Counted from the stretch's first letter, positions 32,616 to 44,338 are shown. The stretch: DNA of 64,000 nucleotides from Rhinopomastus cyanomelas (GCA_013400115.1 VXBP01008521.1:171544-235543); one strand, 5' to 3'. Translations and numbers: made by a program. Notes: generated by a model from the sequence alone, not told the origin.

Positions 32616-35600
32616 TCACTCCTGTGACTCTACAGCTACGCCAACGAGCGCGTGTCTGATGGTGCGACCGTGGAGTTTGTAGCCATCCTGAGTCACCAGC
32701 GCGATCGTGCCCGGTTGCATTCCCTCAGCTGGGACATGGCAGACTATTTCATGGTCATACGGATCATACTTGCCACCAACAGGGTTCATCTTCTGAAGGC
32801 CATGTTTGGCAAATACACTTTGCAATTTGGCCTCTATGAGAGAGAGACCTTCATAGATTTTCTGCAGTGTTGGATTTGGATCACTAGGCTCTGCTTCTTC
32901 TGCCGCACTCTCAGTAGTCTTCTCCAAGATATCAGCTACCTCCACAAGGTCCCTGCAGAAACTCTGGATTCCTAAAGGCACAAAGAAGCATGGAGTAAAT
33001 AAAGGGCAGTTTACAGAACGTACAGATGGACAGTCCCAACAACAAGGCAATAGTCACAGCAGTTTGAAAACACCTTTAAAGCTGCTTATTGATTTTAACC
33101 TTTACTTTCAAGAGAGCAGACAGTGTCTTTTGTGTCCTGCAGCCAAAGGTTACAGCATTACAAAGGTAATAATCTAAAGGCTACCCAAATCAATGTATTA
33201 GCATTTCACTACAAAAAGCTACTGCAACTAAGATATGTGATTTAGGACAGTATTCCACCTTCGTGCTGTCTCACAGACACACAGCCTGAGGCTGTTTCCT
33301 CATCCTGTTGCTCGTTAGTTGGGAGACCAACCTTGCTATAACCTCCTTTCAGGTTTTCCTCTTGCACCCAGACTGTTTTAATGCTCTACAGACCCCCAAG
33401 GCCTCACACTGTGACCAACTTCTAACAGAGAACCTAAATTTTCTTCAAATCTGAAGCATAATACATGTACAATTCAAAGAGCTGAAAAAAACCCTCTCAA
33501 AACCAACAGTGCTGATTATCCTAGAACTCAACAGCCATTTTACAGCACAATGGGTAGAATGGTAAGAGAAAACACAGCACCTCTATTTCACAGAACATCA
33601 GGGATTAGAAGGGATCTTGAAAGATCATCCAGACCAATCCCCTCACCACAGCAGGATCACCTAGACCAAGCTGCACAGGAACACATCCAGGTGGGTCCTA
33701 AATATCTCCAGGGAAGGAGACTCCACAACCTCCCTGGGCAGCCCCCTCAACTGCTCTGTCACCCTCACCGTGAAGAAGTTCCTTCTCATATTGATGTGGA
33801 ACCTTCTATGTTCCAGCTTACAACCATTGGCCCTTGTCCTATCATTAGATGACACTGAGAAGAGCCTGGCTCCGTCCTCACACCCACCCTCCACATACAT
33901 ATAAACATTAATGAGGTCACCCCTCAGTCACCTTTTCTCCAAGCTAAAGAGACCCAACTCCCTCAGCCTTTCCTCATCAGGGAGGTGTTTCACTCCTTTC
34001 ATCATCTTCATGGCTCTGCACTGGACTCTCTCCAGCAGTTCCATGTCCTTCTTGAACTGAGGGGCCCAGAATTGGACACAATATTCCAGATGCAGTCTCA
34101 TCAGGGAAGAGTAGAAAGGAAGGAGAACCTCTCTTGATCTGCTAACCACTCGCCTTCTGATCCACCTCAGGATGCCATTGGCCTTCTTGACGACCAGAGC
34201 ACATTGCTGGCTCATGGTCTCAACAGTCACTTTACAGCACAATGGGCAGAACAGTAAGGAAAACACAGTACCTCTAATTTCAAAGCTAATAGAATTAACT
34301 AACAAAAAGCTTTGCAAGATTCATGAAATTGTGGAGAATAACAGATTGTAAGAAAGGGTGCTGACTGAGTCCAGTGACTAAAAAGCAGTTTCTTCCCTGT
34401 TCAGCTGCCTCTGTTGCCAAAGCTATAAATTCAGCTTACTTCATTGATGCTAAAATATTTCTTACACAGGTTTTAAAGAACATCTGATACAGGAACTGAC
34501 AACCTTTGTCCAGGCAGGATCTGCTTGCTTAAAACTAGAACAGAGGAAAAGAGGCTTTTAATACAGTTCTGAGCTTACAGAACAGCCTGCAATTTCAACC
34601 AAGTCAGCAGAACCACAATTAACTGCAGTGGGGCTATTTTATTTACACAGACTACATTAAAAAATCAAAATCACAAAGCAGTCACTGAGGTCAACCTGGT
34701 AGGACACAGCTGGACACACAGAAGAAACAGCCCAGTAAGCCCAGACAAAGCCTCGGCTAAACACCATGCCAGACCTTACAGTGAAGGAAGGCAGGATGGG
34801 AGGAGAGAAAAGCCGTTGATCAGCATTTTATGCTCAGGCAGCCAGGCCAGCAAAGTACACACATTGTGTCCCACTTTCCTTACCAAAGAGCTTGGCATCT
34901 TCCACAAACTTCTGTGTTCTCCTCCTGACATTCTCAGAATCTGCCAAGGCTCGCCGGTATCGCTCCTGTAACCACAATAGCAAGGAGACGCATCAAACAA
35001 GGAGGTAAAAACATTCCCTAACAGCTGGCAATCCCTCAGAAATGCTTTTAATAAGTGCCTACTGCACATCAGCAGGCTCTGCGGTCTCCTGCATTTTTAC
35101 ACAAAGCCAAGTCTCTCTCCTACTGATTTATCAGCACAACTGCAACTCCCTCAGAGGACCCCAGTGATGGCCAGAAGCATTCAGGGCACAGCCCAGCTGA
35201 TCACAGCACTATCGGGCTGCTGATTTTAGCATGACTCACTGTGGCTATGGAGACACTCCTTTCTCTTGCAGACAAGTCCTCAGCAACAGATCTGTAACCA
35301 GCTGATTTATCCCACAGTGCAGCAGTAATCTGAGGGCAATTGTCTCCAGAGTTCCTGGATGCTGCAGTATTTAATCTTCTCCTTACTCACATCTGTCCTT
35401 CAAAGTCCCTGTAACATGATCCCTACCATTTCCAACAGCCTACTGTCACTAAAAAGATCTTTCCTTCTCCAACAATCTGAATCCAGTGCAATACAATATG
35501 TGATGCTAATCAGGATGAACCTACTGCCATTCCCTCAGCACAAGGCTGTGAACAAACTGACCAGACCATCTCCAACACACAGTTTTGCCTGCCAGGATCA

Positions 35601-38600
35601 TACTACCAGTGTTTTGCTCCCAGGTACTACTGACAGATAGCATTTCTGAGGAAGGCAGACTGTATTGTCACAGTGCACTCTCTCACACTCAGAATACAGC
35701 TGCTCTGAAGGTTGCCCTAGCACAGCAGCACTGTGTGTGTGTCACAGGGCTTGCAGTAAGAGCTGGGTGTGAAATACAGACCAAGCCAAGGGGACTGAAC
35801 GCAACACATCATGATGCCACCAGCAGAACACTCACAGTTAAATCCCGGACTTGTTCTTCCAATTTGACAGCTTTGTGCTCTAAGGCACAGTCAGACAAGG
35901 GATGCTTGGGCTCATCATGGGGATCTTCTGGGCCACACTCATCTCCTGTACTTCTTTGCTGAGCTGCAGTGCTGAAAACACAGGGGGACCTCCTGAAATA
36001 CAAACTAGTGACAAAGATGGAAAGTTAAGGAATGACTGGGTTATCAAGAAATCTGGCTGTGTCATTACTAAAAGCAGGCTGTCTTAGAAAAGACAACAGG
36101 AGTCCACGTACAATTTTAGTTCTTTTCAGAAAACACAGACAACTAGCACAGAAGTGCAAAGAAACATTCTTTTATCTCCTCCCATGTCACTACAGAGGCC
36201 ACATACCACTTCTTTGACATATCTTGAAAAACTTCACCAACATTTTTGCAGGGCAGTCTTGAAAAGGAGGCAGTCAAGGTGAAGTATAAAGTAGTTATTT
36301 AAAAATCCCAGATGTTCTGAGCAAAATGCAGTAAGATCTGCAAACACATGGCACTTAATTAGACAGGCAAAGCCTAGCCTGCAGCTTAGAGTAACACAGT
36401 GACTGCAAAAGGGCAAGTACATTAGTGGAATGGCTGTGGATTTATGTGGAGCAATTCAATGGCATGGACAGCCATACAGAGGACAAATTGCTGGCTAATG
36501 TGCTCTGACCCATCTGTTCTCATTTGGGTGTAAACAAACAGAGCTATTGGTGTATTAATTAGAATCATTAGGGATTGGAAGGGACCTCAAAGGATCATCT
36601 AGTCCAATCCCCCTGCCACAGCAGGATCACCTAGACCAAGTCACACAGGAACACATCCAGGTGGGTTTTAAACGTCTCCAGTGAAGGAGACTTCACAACT
36701 CCCCTGGGCAGCCTGTTCCAGTGCTCTGTCACCCTGTGAAGAAGTTCCTTCTGGTATTTATATGGAACCTCCAATGTTCCAGCTTACACCTACTTGCCCT
36801 CGTCCTATCACTAGATGATATTGAGAAGAGCCTGGCTCCATCCTCCTGACACCCACCCTTCAAATATTTATAGACATTAATGAGGTCACCCCTCAGTCTC
36901 CTCTTCTCCAAGCTAGAGACCCAGCTCCCTCAGCATCTCCTCATAAGGGAGGTGCTCCACTTCCTTCATCATCTTTGTAGCTCTATGCTGGACTTTCTCC
37001 AGCAGTTCTGTCCTTCTTGAACTGAGGGGCCCAGAATTGGACACAATACTCCAGATGCAGTCTCACTAGTGCAGAGTGGGGTGGGGGGGATTCGGTTTTT
37101 CTCCTATTGAGCCAAGAGCAGAGTTTGAAACTTTCTGACACTCAGTTCTTCTTACAAACCAGCAATCGCTAGGCTGTACCCAGCTTTCACATCCAAAGAA
37201 CAATTAGAAAACAAAGAACTGTTGGAGACATGACCAAGCTGTGTGCACCTCAAATATTCTGGAGCCTTCTGCCAGGACCTTTGAAACTCCATTAGCTGTG
37301 TCTGGAAAAGGGACTCAATATGCCAGTTGAAAACTGGCCATAACATTCTGAAGCTCTGAACTCTTCAATTGTTTTTATCTCTCCTGGCAATGAAGAGTCC
37401 CAAAGGCAAAAAACCCCATAAATCAGGCTCAAGTCTCAAGTGCTGACACATGCCTTATCTGCTACATCTTTTTCATCCCAAGGATGCTTTTCAGCTAAGA
37501 AGCCCATCTGTCAGTGGTTCCTGCTGGTATAGCAGGTGGAGCTCACCAGGAGGCTGGCACTGCAACTTGCAGGTGAAATAATGAAACAACCAGAGCCTGA
37601 TAATTTGACTGAGCTGTATGGTCAGTGCTTAGGTGCTTAGTCGCTTGTTCTATACAGTAACAACCTCACAGGTGTACCAAAAACTACATAGCAGGAGTCT
37701 GGCTGAAGACAGATGATCCAAACCACCATGCTAGAAAGACACTTTGCAAAATAACATTTTCCAGAAACCCCTTCACCTGCGGTAACAACATTGTCACTTC
37801 TAGAGCAAACTCAAAAGTTCTTGCTCCCCTCCTGTGCCCACCTAGGCAGGACTCATTCCTGACAGTGTGAGGCCACAGCCTCAGCCCAGGAACAGTGTCT
37901 GCAGAATAAAGTTCAACTTCCTTCCAAACCAGCTCAATTCAGGTAACATTTTGGTAAACAGCTGACAAGGAAGGGTGTCTCCTTTTATTTGAGAACACCT
38001 TCCTTCTGGCAAGGACTTTCAACACCCCTTTTAACAGAGGGGTTTTGCATGTACTAAGTGTACATCTACCAGGTGAAACACATGGTCACCGACTAAAACT
38101 CCTGTGTTAATGCAGCACAACCCAGCACCCGGCTAATTTAGGCCCCACAATCGATGTAGCTGAGCTCACATTACCAGTCTGGCACCATTAAGCTTTTGTC
38201 CTTTTCAGCAAGACTATAATGCCCGGGTACAACATCACAGAAGTGCACAGTTTTTGTTTCTGGGTCTATCAAGCCATCATGAGACTTAAGTGGTGCTCAG
38301 CAACCCACTTCAGCTGAGCTTATAGTGGCAAGTGGAAGAGACAGGTTTGCTGCCCTTATTCCAGCACTGGAGCTGTGCAGAATGAAGGCTCAGGGAGTTA
38401 AACCAGCTGGAAACTAACCCTGCAAAACAAAACGTCCTTTCCCTCTGAATAGATTTGCTGACAGATTGGGTGAGTGTGAGTACCAGCACAAAGAGGACAA
38501 ACACGTGGAGCTTCGTGAGATGTAAGAGGGAGGACATGGGGAAGGAAAAAAACTGTCCCACTTTGGGTTCAGCCTGGCCCAGCTCTGTGATCAAAGCCCA

Positions 38601-41121
38601 ATTTAAGAGATTTATACCTGCCCAAGGACCACCAAGCATCTCCTACCACTTCCTGCTTAGCAGCCCACATGTTCCCGCACTTTATCACTAACATAAGGTT
38701 GCCAACCATCCCACAAAACTAAAGACAAACTTCCTGTTTCCACCTACAGACATTTGCATATGATTTTTTTTAATTAAGCGCTTACAATTTGTTTGTCAAC
38801 CACTCTGTTGCCACACACCAACTACAAGTTTGAAAGTGCTTCTACGTTACACTTGCTCTGGAATAGGATGTTTCTCACATTAACCTCTAAAGATTCAGGT
38901 GAGGGACTATCACTAGGTTCTTTTCAAAAAGCTGTCCAGCCACTGCAGTTTTGGGTTCCATGAATGCCAACACAGAAGAAACCACATTTCATCCCTGGCA
39001 GAGAGATCTGTCTGGGGAACAAGCCCCCTCTCAAAAGATTTTGAAGGCAGTTGTTTTGTTGACTGGTTAGTGCAGCCCTTTTCAAAGCTGCAGGAAGTAG
39101 ACTGGATGAGAGCTGAGGACAGAGAAAGACCTCATTCACCATGCCTTCAAAGCTAACTGATGAAGCTTGAAACTGCAAAGCTGTCTTTGTCAAGAAAAGG
39201 TGTGTCTACCTCTACAGGCTTTGTGCTTTATCATCTCTTACTTCATCTCAAGAGGCAAAGGAGTGGAAATTAGTCCTGCTGCTGATGAACCAAAGAGTCT
39301 GAAATGCAGCTGAGGAAGCAGACTTGCCAGACACCTCCTGGGTTGAACTCCAGAGTCTTCAAAAAGCTGTAAAAGTGAGTTAACTCCTCTGCATCCAAGA
39401 TGCCCAGGTGAGTCATTCCCCTCTGCAAATGATTTCCGGCTCAGATGGGTGTGTGTTGGTGTGTAGGAGGAGGTGGGAACGAAGGAGCTGGCTCCTCAGC
39501 TACGGGACCTGCCTAGAGCTACGAGACCTGCCTAGAGCTACGGGACCCGCCTACGTGAAGCAGGGAGCTGCCTGCATGGACTCCTTCACCAGCTTGTGAA
39601 AAGCAAGGCAGAGAACACTCCCCCATAAAGTGAAGTGCCCTGGGTATCACGTGCTGTTCATATGAGCTGCCTTAAAAGCTGCAGGGAAGAAATGAGAACC
39701 ACAGACAGACTCCAAAGGGAGTTTCTCAAGAAAGACCATCACACAGAACTGAAAATGCCACTCTATTTACTTCTTCCCCCAGGACAAGAGGAATGCTCCA
39801 GCTCCACTAAAAAAGGGCCGAGTGCTATTTACAGTCTGTCCACTGTGCTGTGTTCCATCTTCTAAACTCAGCTGTGATGACAGCTTCCCTAAAAATAGAC
39901 AGAAATCCCACTGCAGGAAGCCGACACATCCTGAAGTGACAGACACGTGGAAGTCTCACAGTGTGTGTACGGATTACACAAGTAAGCTGGTGACACAGAA
40001 AGATTTACAAACTATGTCACCAAAAGCCAAATAGATAGATGCAGCAGAGAAGCTGAGTGCAGCCATATGGTTTAAGGCAGTTGTCAAACATAAATGGTAA
40101 GACCAGGCCTCTGTGGTCAGAACAATAGTGTGACCTCTTTGTGGAGCACAGGCACAATACCTCAACATCTCAAACCAACTATGCCATGTTCCCTCTGAAC
40201 ACAAAGGTGCTGCTCCATCACCCCACAAGCTTTTCATCTCCGATAAACATCCTCCAGAAGGAAGTCTCCTTACCCCCAGTTACTGTGCTGTTTCATCAGT
40301 GAATGATACAAAGATCAGCTTCACGTGGATTTCTCCACATGAAACAGGAGAATATGCTTGTGCAGTGAACCTTAACATGGAATGGCTGTACCCTGGGTGT
40401 AGGCAAGCCCTGGGTCAGAGGTCCCACCACTGGTGTTCCAGGGAGGAGCTTCATACCAGCTCCTGGCCATCCTCCACGAAGGAAGCCTGCTCAGTTCCAT
40501 GGAAGTCACAGAATCATAAAATCATTATGGCTGGAAAGGACCTCCACGACCATCGAGTCCAGCCCATCTATGACATGATGCACAAGCTATAAAATCGTTT
40601 AGCCTGGAAAACACCTTTAAGATAAAATCCAAACATTAAGCTAAGTCTAACAAGTCAACCACTAAGCTCCAGATCTGCACCACACACCCAGGGGTGGCGG
40701 TTCAACCCCTTCCCTAGGAGCCTGTTACAATACCCGGCGACCCCCTTTCCATAAACAAGTTTTTCCCTATGCCCAACCTAAACTTCCCCTGCTGCAACTT
40801 GAGGCCATTTCCTCCTCTCCTACCGCGTGTGCGAAGACACTAACACCCACATCTATCCCTAAACCTCTAATTTCACTCAAACAACCCTCATGGGCGCCCC
40901 GGCAGTGGGAGCGACGCGGAGCCTCATCGTCGCCACCATCGCGATAAGGCTCGGCGTCGCTCCCTCTCCTGGGGCGCCGCCACGCCACGTCTCTCCCCGC
41001 TCCCGCCACATCAGGGTCTCGTTACCGCACACCCCCCCCCGCCCCAATCCCGCACTCACTGCTTGGCGCTGTGGAGGGAGACACCGGCGCTGCCCAAGCG
41101 CCGTAGGGAGCTGGCGGCCAT
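32616..41121 (-). CDS. GRPEL2: GrpE-like 2, mitochondrial Hsp70 nucleotide exchange factor (4 exons)
   Basis: Coding exons are 41121-41060, 35992-35836, 34965-34884 and 32971-32616, in frame through GT-AG junctions. They encode 218 residues against 225 in human. The first 35 residues are rich in Arg, Ser and Ala with no acid (MAASSLRRLG...), a mitochondrial presequence. A long helix (about 59-110, including KLEEQVRDL and VRRRTQKFVEDAKLFG) is the GrpE dimer stalk. The C-terminal beta domain contains CHVPAEGMQPGTIALV and DGYKLHGRTIR, which contacts mtHsp70. The protein releases ADP from HSPA9 during matrix import and folding. Where human GRPEL2 has Cys87, reported to form a redox-sensitive disulfide, this gene encodes Ser83 (codon TCT in exon 3). 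The C-terminus ends VESQE, three residues shorter than human. Introns 1 and 3 contain CR1 copies. Confidence 0.96.
33528..33590. repeat. Left 63-bp direct repeat flanking a CR1
   Basis: It begins TCAACAGCCATTTTACAGCA and ends CCTCTATTTCA. It matches 34220-34282 at close to nine of ten positions, with one single-base gap in each copy. It is interpreted as an unusually long target-site duplication. Confidence 0.8.
33591..34219 (-). mobile_element. CR1 LINE copy in GRPEL2 intron 3
   Basis: This 5'-truncated CR1 lies in minus orientation, sense with GRPEL2. The end at 33591 is the CR1 3' tail, and the other end retains the last part of ORF2. About 95 codons near 34213-33930 remain open and read as the reverse-transcriptase C-terminal tail (WAPQFKKDMELLERVQ). 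It is incapable of movement because the rest of ORF2 is missing. Direct repeats of 63 bases flank it. Confidence 0.92.
34220..34282. repeat. Right 63-bp direct repeat flanking a CR1
   Basis: It begins TCAACAGTCACTTTACAGCA and ends CTCTAATTTCA. It is the partner of 33528-33590, and its divergence suggests an old event. Confidence 0.8.
36558..37078 (-). mobile_element. CR1 LINE copy in GRPEL2 intron 1
   Basis: The 3' tail begins at GAATCATTAGGGATTGGAAG, with CAGCAGGATCACCTAGACC and AATGAGGTCACCCCTCAGTC following. The copy runs parallel to 33591-34219 over its whole length and belongs to the same or a close subfamily. Several small deletions break the reading frame. Confidence 0.93.
37080..39490 (-). 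other. GRPEL2 intron 1, unique part
   Basis: AT-rich intron sequence in which I recognise no exon, RNA gene or repeat. Confidence 0.5.
39498..39554. repeat. Three-copy 19-bp tandem repeat
   Basis: Units start at 39498, 39517 and 39536, with sequence AGCTACGGGACCTGCCTAG and one to two changes per copy. It lies in GRPEL2 intron 1 and is GC-rich within AT-rich DNA. Confidence 0.9.
40507..40855 (-). mobile_element. Old CR1 LINE copy near the GRPEL2 promoter
   Basis: It begins with GTCACAGAATCATAAAATCA and GGCTGGAAAGGACCTCC, and ends with CTGCAACTTGAGGCCATTTCCTC. This is the CR1 3' region in reverse. It is more diverged than the other copies and stops about 200 bases before the GRPEL2 first exon. 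Confidence 0.85.
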
Positions 41122-41240
41122 TGCCCCACGGACACAGAGAGGCTCCCAGCAGCCCCTGCGCTGACTACGAGTCCCAGCAGGCAGAGCGGCTGCGCGGGAA
41201 CCGCAAACCGCCTCAGCGTTGGGGAGAAGAGGGGGAAGCG
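41122..41240 (-). promoter_or_regulatory. GRPEL2: GRPEL2 promoter with ZNF143-type (SBS) motif
   Basis: CpG-containing sequence directly upstream of the start codon carries ACTACGAGTCCCAGCAGGC at 41164-41182. It is close to the ZNF143/THAP11 consensus ACTACAATTCCCAGMATGC. Such sites are frequent in promoters of nuclear genes for mitochondrial proteins. No TATA is seen. The motif lies 43 bases upstream of the ATG, so it may overlap the transcription start. Confidence 0.6.
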
Positions 41241-41404
41241 GTTAGGAAGCCCCTCAAGTAGCTTCTCAGGGTGTTTTGCGGAGCTTTTCAGCCTGACCGC
41301 ACTTTATTTGTTGGCCTGTGCGGAAAGGAAGGGGGATAATGGTAGTGTATCCAATGGGGATGGAGGAGGAACCCGTTTCTTGCATCATTGTGAATAAACA
41401 TTAA
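41241..41404. other. Short gap between GRPEL2 promoter and repeat block
   Basis: Nothing recognised. Confidence 0.4.
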
Positions 41405-42357
41405 ATAGGATTGTAGAATCTATAAGAACCTTCAGAGGTCATATAATCCAACCCTCTTACAACAAGAAGGGACATCTCTAACTAGAACAGATTGATCAGA
41501 GCCCCAACCAGCCTGATCTTTAACGTCTCCAGGGATGGGGCCTCCATCATCTCTCTAGGCAACTGATTCCAAGGATCCACCACCCTCAAGTTAAAAGAAC
41601 ATTTTCTTAATGTCCAGCCCAAGTCTACCCTTTCCTAGCTTAAAACCATGCCCCTTCATCCTATCGGACACATTTCTGCAAATCTTAGGAAGAAATTCCT
41701 CCCTGTAAGGCTGCTGAGACACTGCAACAGGCTGCCCAGAGAAGTTGTGGCTGCTCCATCCCTAGAAGTGTTTAAAGCCAGATAGGATGGGGCTCTGGGC
41801 AACATCATCTGGTGAGAGCTGTCCCTGCCCATAGCAGAGCATTGGAGTAGATGATTTCTAAGGTCCCTTCCAACTTGAACCATTCTTGTGATTCTGTCAT
41901 TCCATGCCCTTGTGAACAGTCTTCCCCAGGCTTTTTATAGGCCCCTTCAGGTTTGGAAGGTCACTACAAGGTCCCTCTGAGTCTTCTCTTCAAGCTAAAC
42001 ACCAACTCTCTCAGCCTGTCTTCATAAGAGAGGTTCTCCAGCCCTCTGTGCATTTTCGTGACCCTCTGGACTTGCTCTAACAGGTCCTCATCCTTCTTGT
42101 GTTGAGGGCTCCAGGTGAGGTCTCACCAGAGCAGAGGGCCAGAATCACCTCTTTATCTGCTTGCCACACTTCTTTTGATGCAGCTGATGTCCAGCTTTTA
42201 ATTCACTAGCACCCCTGGGTTGTTTTTCCACAGGGCTGCTCACTAAACACATCTTCTCCAAGCTTGTATTGATACCTCTGGTTGCCCCAGCCCAGGTACA
42301 GGACCTTGCACTTCGCCTTGTTTAACCTAATGAGGTCTGCTCGGCCCACTTCTCCAT
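41405..42357 (-). mobile_element. CR1 LINE copy interrupted by a second CR1
   Basis: Two minus-oriented CR1 segments, 41405-41667 and about 41905-42357, read as one continuous element once the plus-oriented insert between them is removed. The outer element ends at the left in GATTGTAGAATCTATAAGAACC and extends rightward into ORF2-derived sequence. Confidence 0.88.
41668..41905 (+). mobile_element. Nested CR1 LINE inserted in an older CR1
   Basis: The block starts near ATTTCTGCAAATCTTAGGAAG and ends in GGTCCCTTCCAACTTGAACC and ATTCTTGTGATTCTGTCATTC, a complete CR1 tail in plus orientation. CCATGCCC lies on both sides (41647 and 41903), a candidate short duplication. Nesting shows that it is younger than its host. 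Confidence 0.88.
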
Positions 42358-42424
42358 AAAAAAACCCCTAATTTCTTGGCCAAGCACCTGTTCACTGAGG
42401 AACCACCTCCACGGAGAGCTGCTG

Positions 42425-42725
42425 GGAAGAGACTCTTGATCAGGGAGTGCAGTGATGGGACAAAAGGTGATGCTTTTAAACTGAAAAAGGGTAGATTTAG
42501 ATGAGACATGAAGAAGGAATTCTTCACTGCAAAGGTGGTGAGACCTTGGAACAGGCTAGAACAGAGAAGTTGTGGATGTTCCAACTCTGCATGTTTTCAA
42601 GGCCAGGTTGGATGAGACTATGCAATCTGGTCTAGTGGAGGGTACCCATGGTGGGGAGATAGAACGAGATGAGTGTTAAGGTCCTTTCCAACACATCCCA
42701 TTCTAAGATTGTACGATGTGCTTTC
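42425..42725 (+). mobile_element. CR1 LINE tail copy
   Basis: The plus-oriented CR1 3' region contains GAAGGAATTCTTCACTGCAA and TGGAACAGGC, and ends in GTCCTTTCCAACACATCCCATTCTAAGATTGT. The final octamers are degenerate, so the copy is old. Confidence 0.85.
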
Positions 42726-43320
42726 ACAGGCTGTGGTTGTACAGCTCCATTTCTCCCCACTGTGGGTATGGACTCCTTGTTTCTTTAGTGGGAGAGGTGA
42801 TGCTTTGAGGACAATGGTGTACATGTTGGTCTGTAGGTCAGTGTGGTCGTTGTGGAAGTAGAGGGTGTTGCCCTCTAAAGTGCACTAGGACAGTGTGGTG
42901 ACAGATCCCAGGAGCAGTGACCTTCAGAACCTGGCTTTCCTGGACCTCATCCCCAGAGCCAGGAAGCCCCTCCTGCCTAGGAAGCAAGCAGCTAAGCTCC
43001 CAGCTCTGAGCTAACTGCAGTGATGAATCCAGCATAGAGTTCACACAGTCTGGGCATTGACCCAGCTTGCCTGGCCCAGCAGCCACTGCCACAGGGTTGC
43101 CAAACCCCCCCGCACCCACCCTGTTCCACGTCACTGTGAGCAGTCACCCACCATGCTCCCTACAGCTACAGGAAGGGGCTTGCCAGTGCCAGCATGTTTA
43201 TTGATAGCTGCTTACCTGGTTACTAACAAGAGGGCTTTGAAAGTGTAAGCTCCAAAAGTTAACTGTGGCAGTCATGAGTGGGTGATGGGCCAGCTGCCTT
43301 GTTCCCAGCATAAAAGTCTG
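42726..43320. other. Intergenic DNA between AFAP1L1 and GRPEL2
   Basis: At 42835-42862 the plus strand has a stretch (GTGTGGTCGTTGTGGAAGTAGAGGG) resembling AFAP1L1 exon 12 antisense sequence at 47201-47228. Otherwise nothing is recognised. Confidence 0.45.
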
Positions 43321-43324
43321 GACC

Positions 43325-43337
43325 TTTATTTTTTATT
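43325..43337 (-). terminator. AFAP1L1: Tandem AFAP1L1 poly(A) signals
   Basis: Two minus-strand AATAAA hexamers, 43337-43332 and 43330-43325, lie about 1.0 kb after the stop codon and define a 3' UTR of that length. A further hexamer at 43202-43197 could give a slightly longer form. Confidence 0.65.
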
Positions 43338-44338
43338 CCATTCTCTTGTTTCAATCTGTACTAAATGACCACCCTCTGTTTCTCTTTTCTGTTCGCATCC
43401 CCTCATCTGAAAGCACCTCTTTAAGTTTTAATTTTTAAACCTCCCTTTGCTCCATTTTGACCACATGCCTTGGCAAACTGTGTCTGATTGCAGCAACTGT
43501 GAATGTGCTGCTGGCCAGGAGACACCTTGTCCTCTGCTCTGCCCCCAAAAGCTATCATGGGGCTAGGGCAGAGAGGCCCTCAGCCCTTTGCAGTATGTTT
43601 AGCAAGGTGGAAAAGACGCTGCTGTTAATTTGCTTTCAAATGCTGACATTTGAGCTTTGTTGATTCCCAAGGGAAGGCAGCAAGCCCTCATCCTTATTGC
43701 TTAGAGGAAAAGAAATAAATACTGGATATGGGCACTTGACTGAGGCACAGCAAACTTCAGACATGAGGAACCCTGAGATGAGACCCTGCAGAACTGGGAA
43801 CGGTGAGCAGGGCGAATGATCGGCATCTCCAAAGTGTCCAGTCCTGAGCAGTTCCTGAACTCCAACACTGAGGAGCCCTGAAAACCCAGTGAGTCCATGG
43901 TGGCTCTGAAAAGTGTTAGCCTGGCCTCCAGCTTCCCCATGGTGGCACATGTTGATCCTTACATATCGGAGCATCTGGCAGCCCCCGGCAATCCCCTTCT
44001 TCTTTATGCACCACCATGGACACACACACCTTCCACCAAACTCTTGGCCCCATGGGAGGCTTCTCCCAGAGATGGGTTTCTCAGTAGTATGTGACCTTGA
44101 CCCATGAAGGACTCCCTTTCCCCACCCGCCTCCCAAACCCCCTCCCACCCCCCTTCCCCATGGTTTATAGTGTTGCCCACGAGGCAGACGGTCCCACGGT
44201 AGTGGGGCATGGGAGAGCATCTTTCCCCCCTTATGCCTTCCCAGCACCCTCCCGGTGCCTTGGATAAAAGGGGGTCTGTAGCTCCTCCGTGAGCCCCAGT
44301 GTCTGGCAGGGGCTTGGCAGGTGTTCCTGCAGCCCAGC
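43338..44338 (-). other. AFAP1L1: 3' untranslated region of AFAP1L1
   Basis: Non-coding sequence between the stop codon at 44341-44339 and the tandem poly(A) signals. It contains a C-rich tract around 44108-44160. Open frames here are incidental. Confidence 0.6.

Noticed and set aside
33928..34317. Apparent 129-codon minus-strand gene in GRPEL2 intron 3
   Set aside because: It is the ORF2 tail of a truncated CR1 and not an independent gene.
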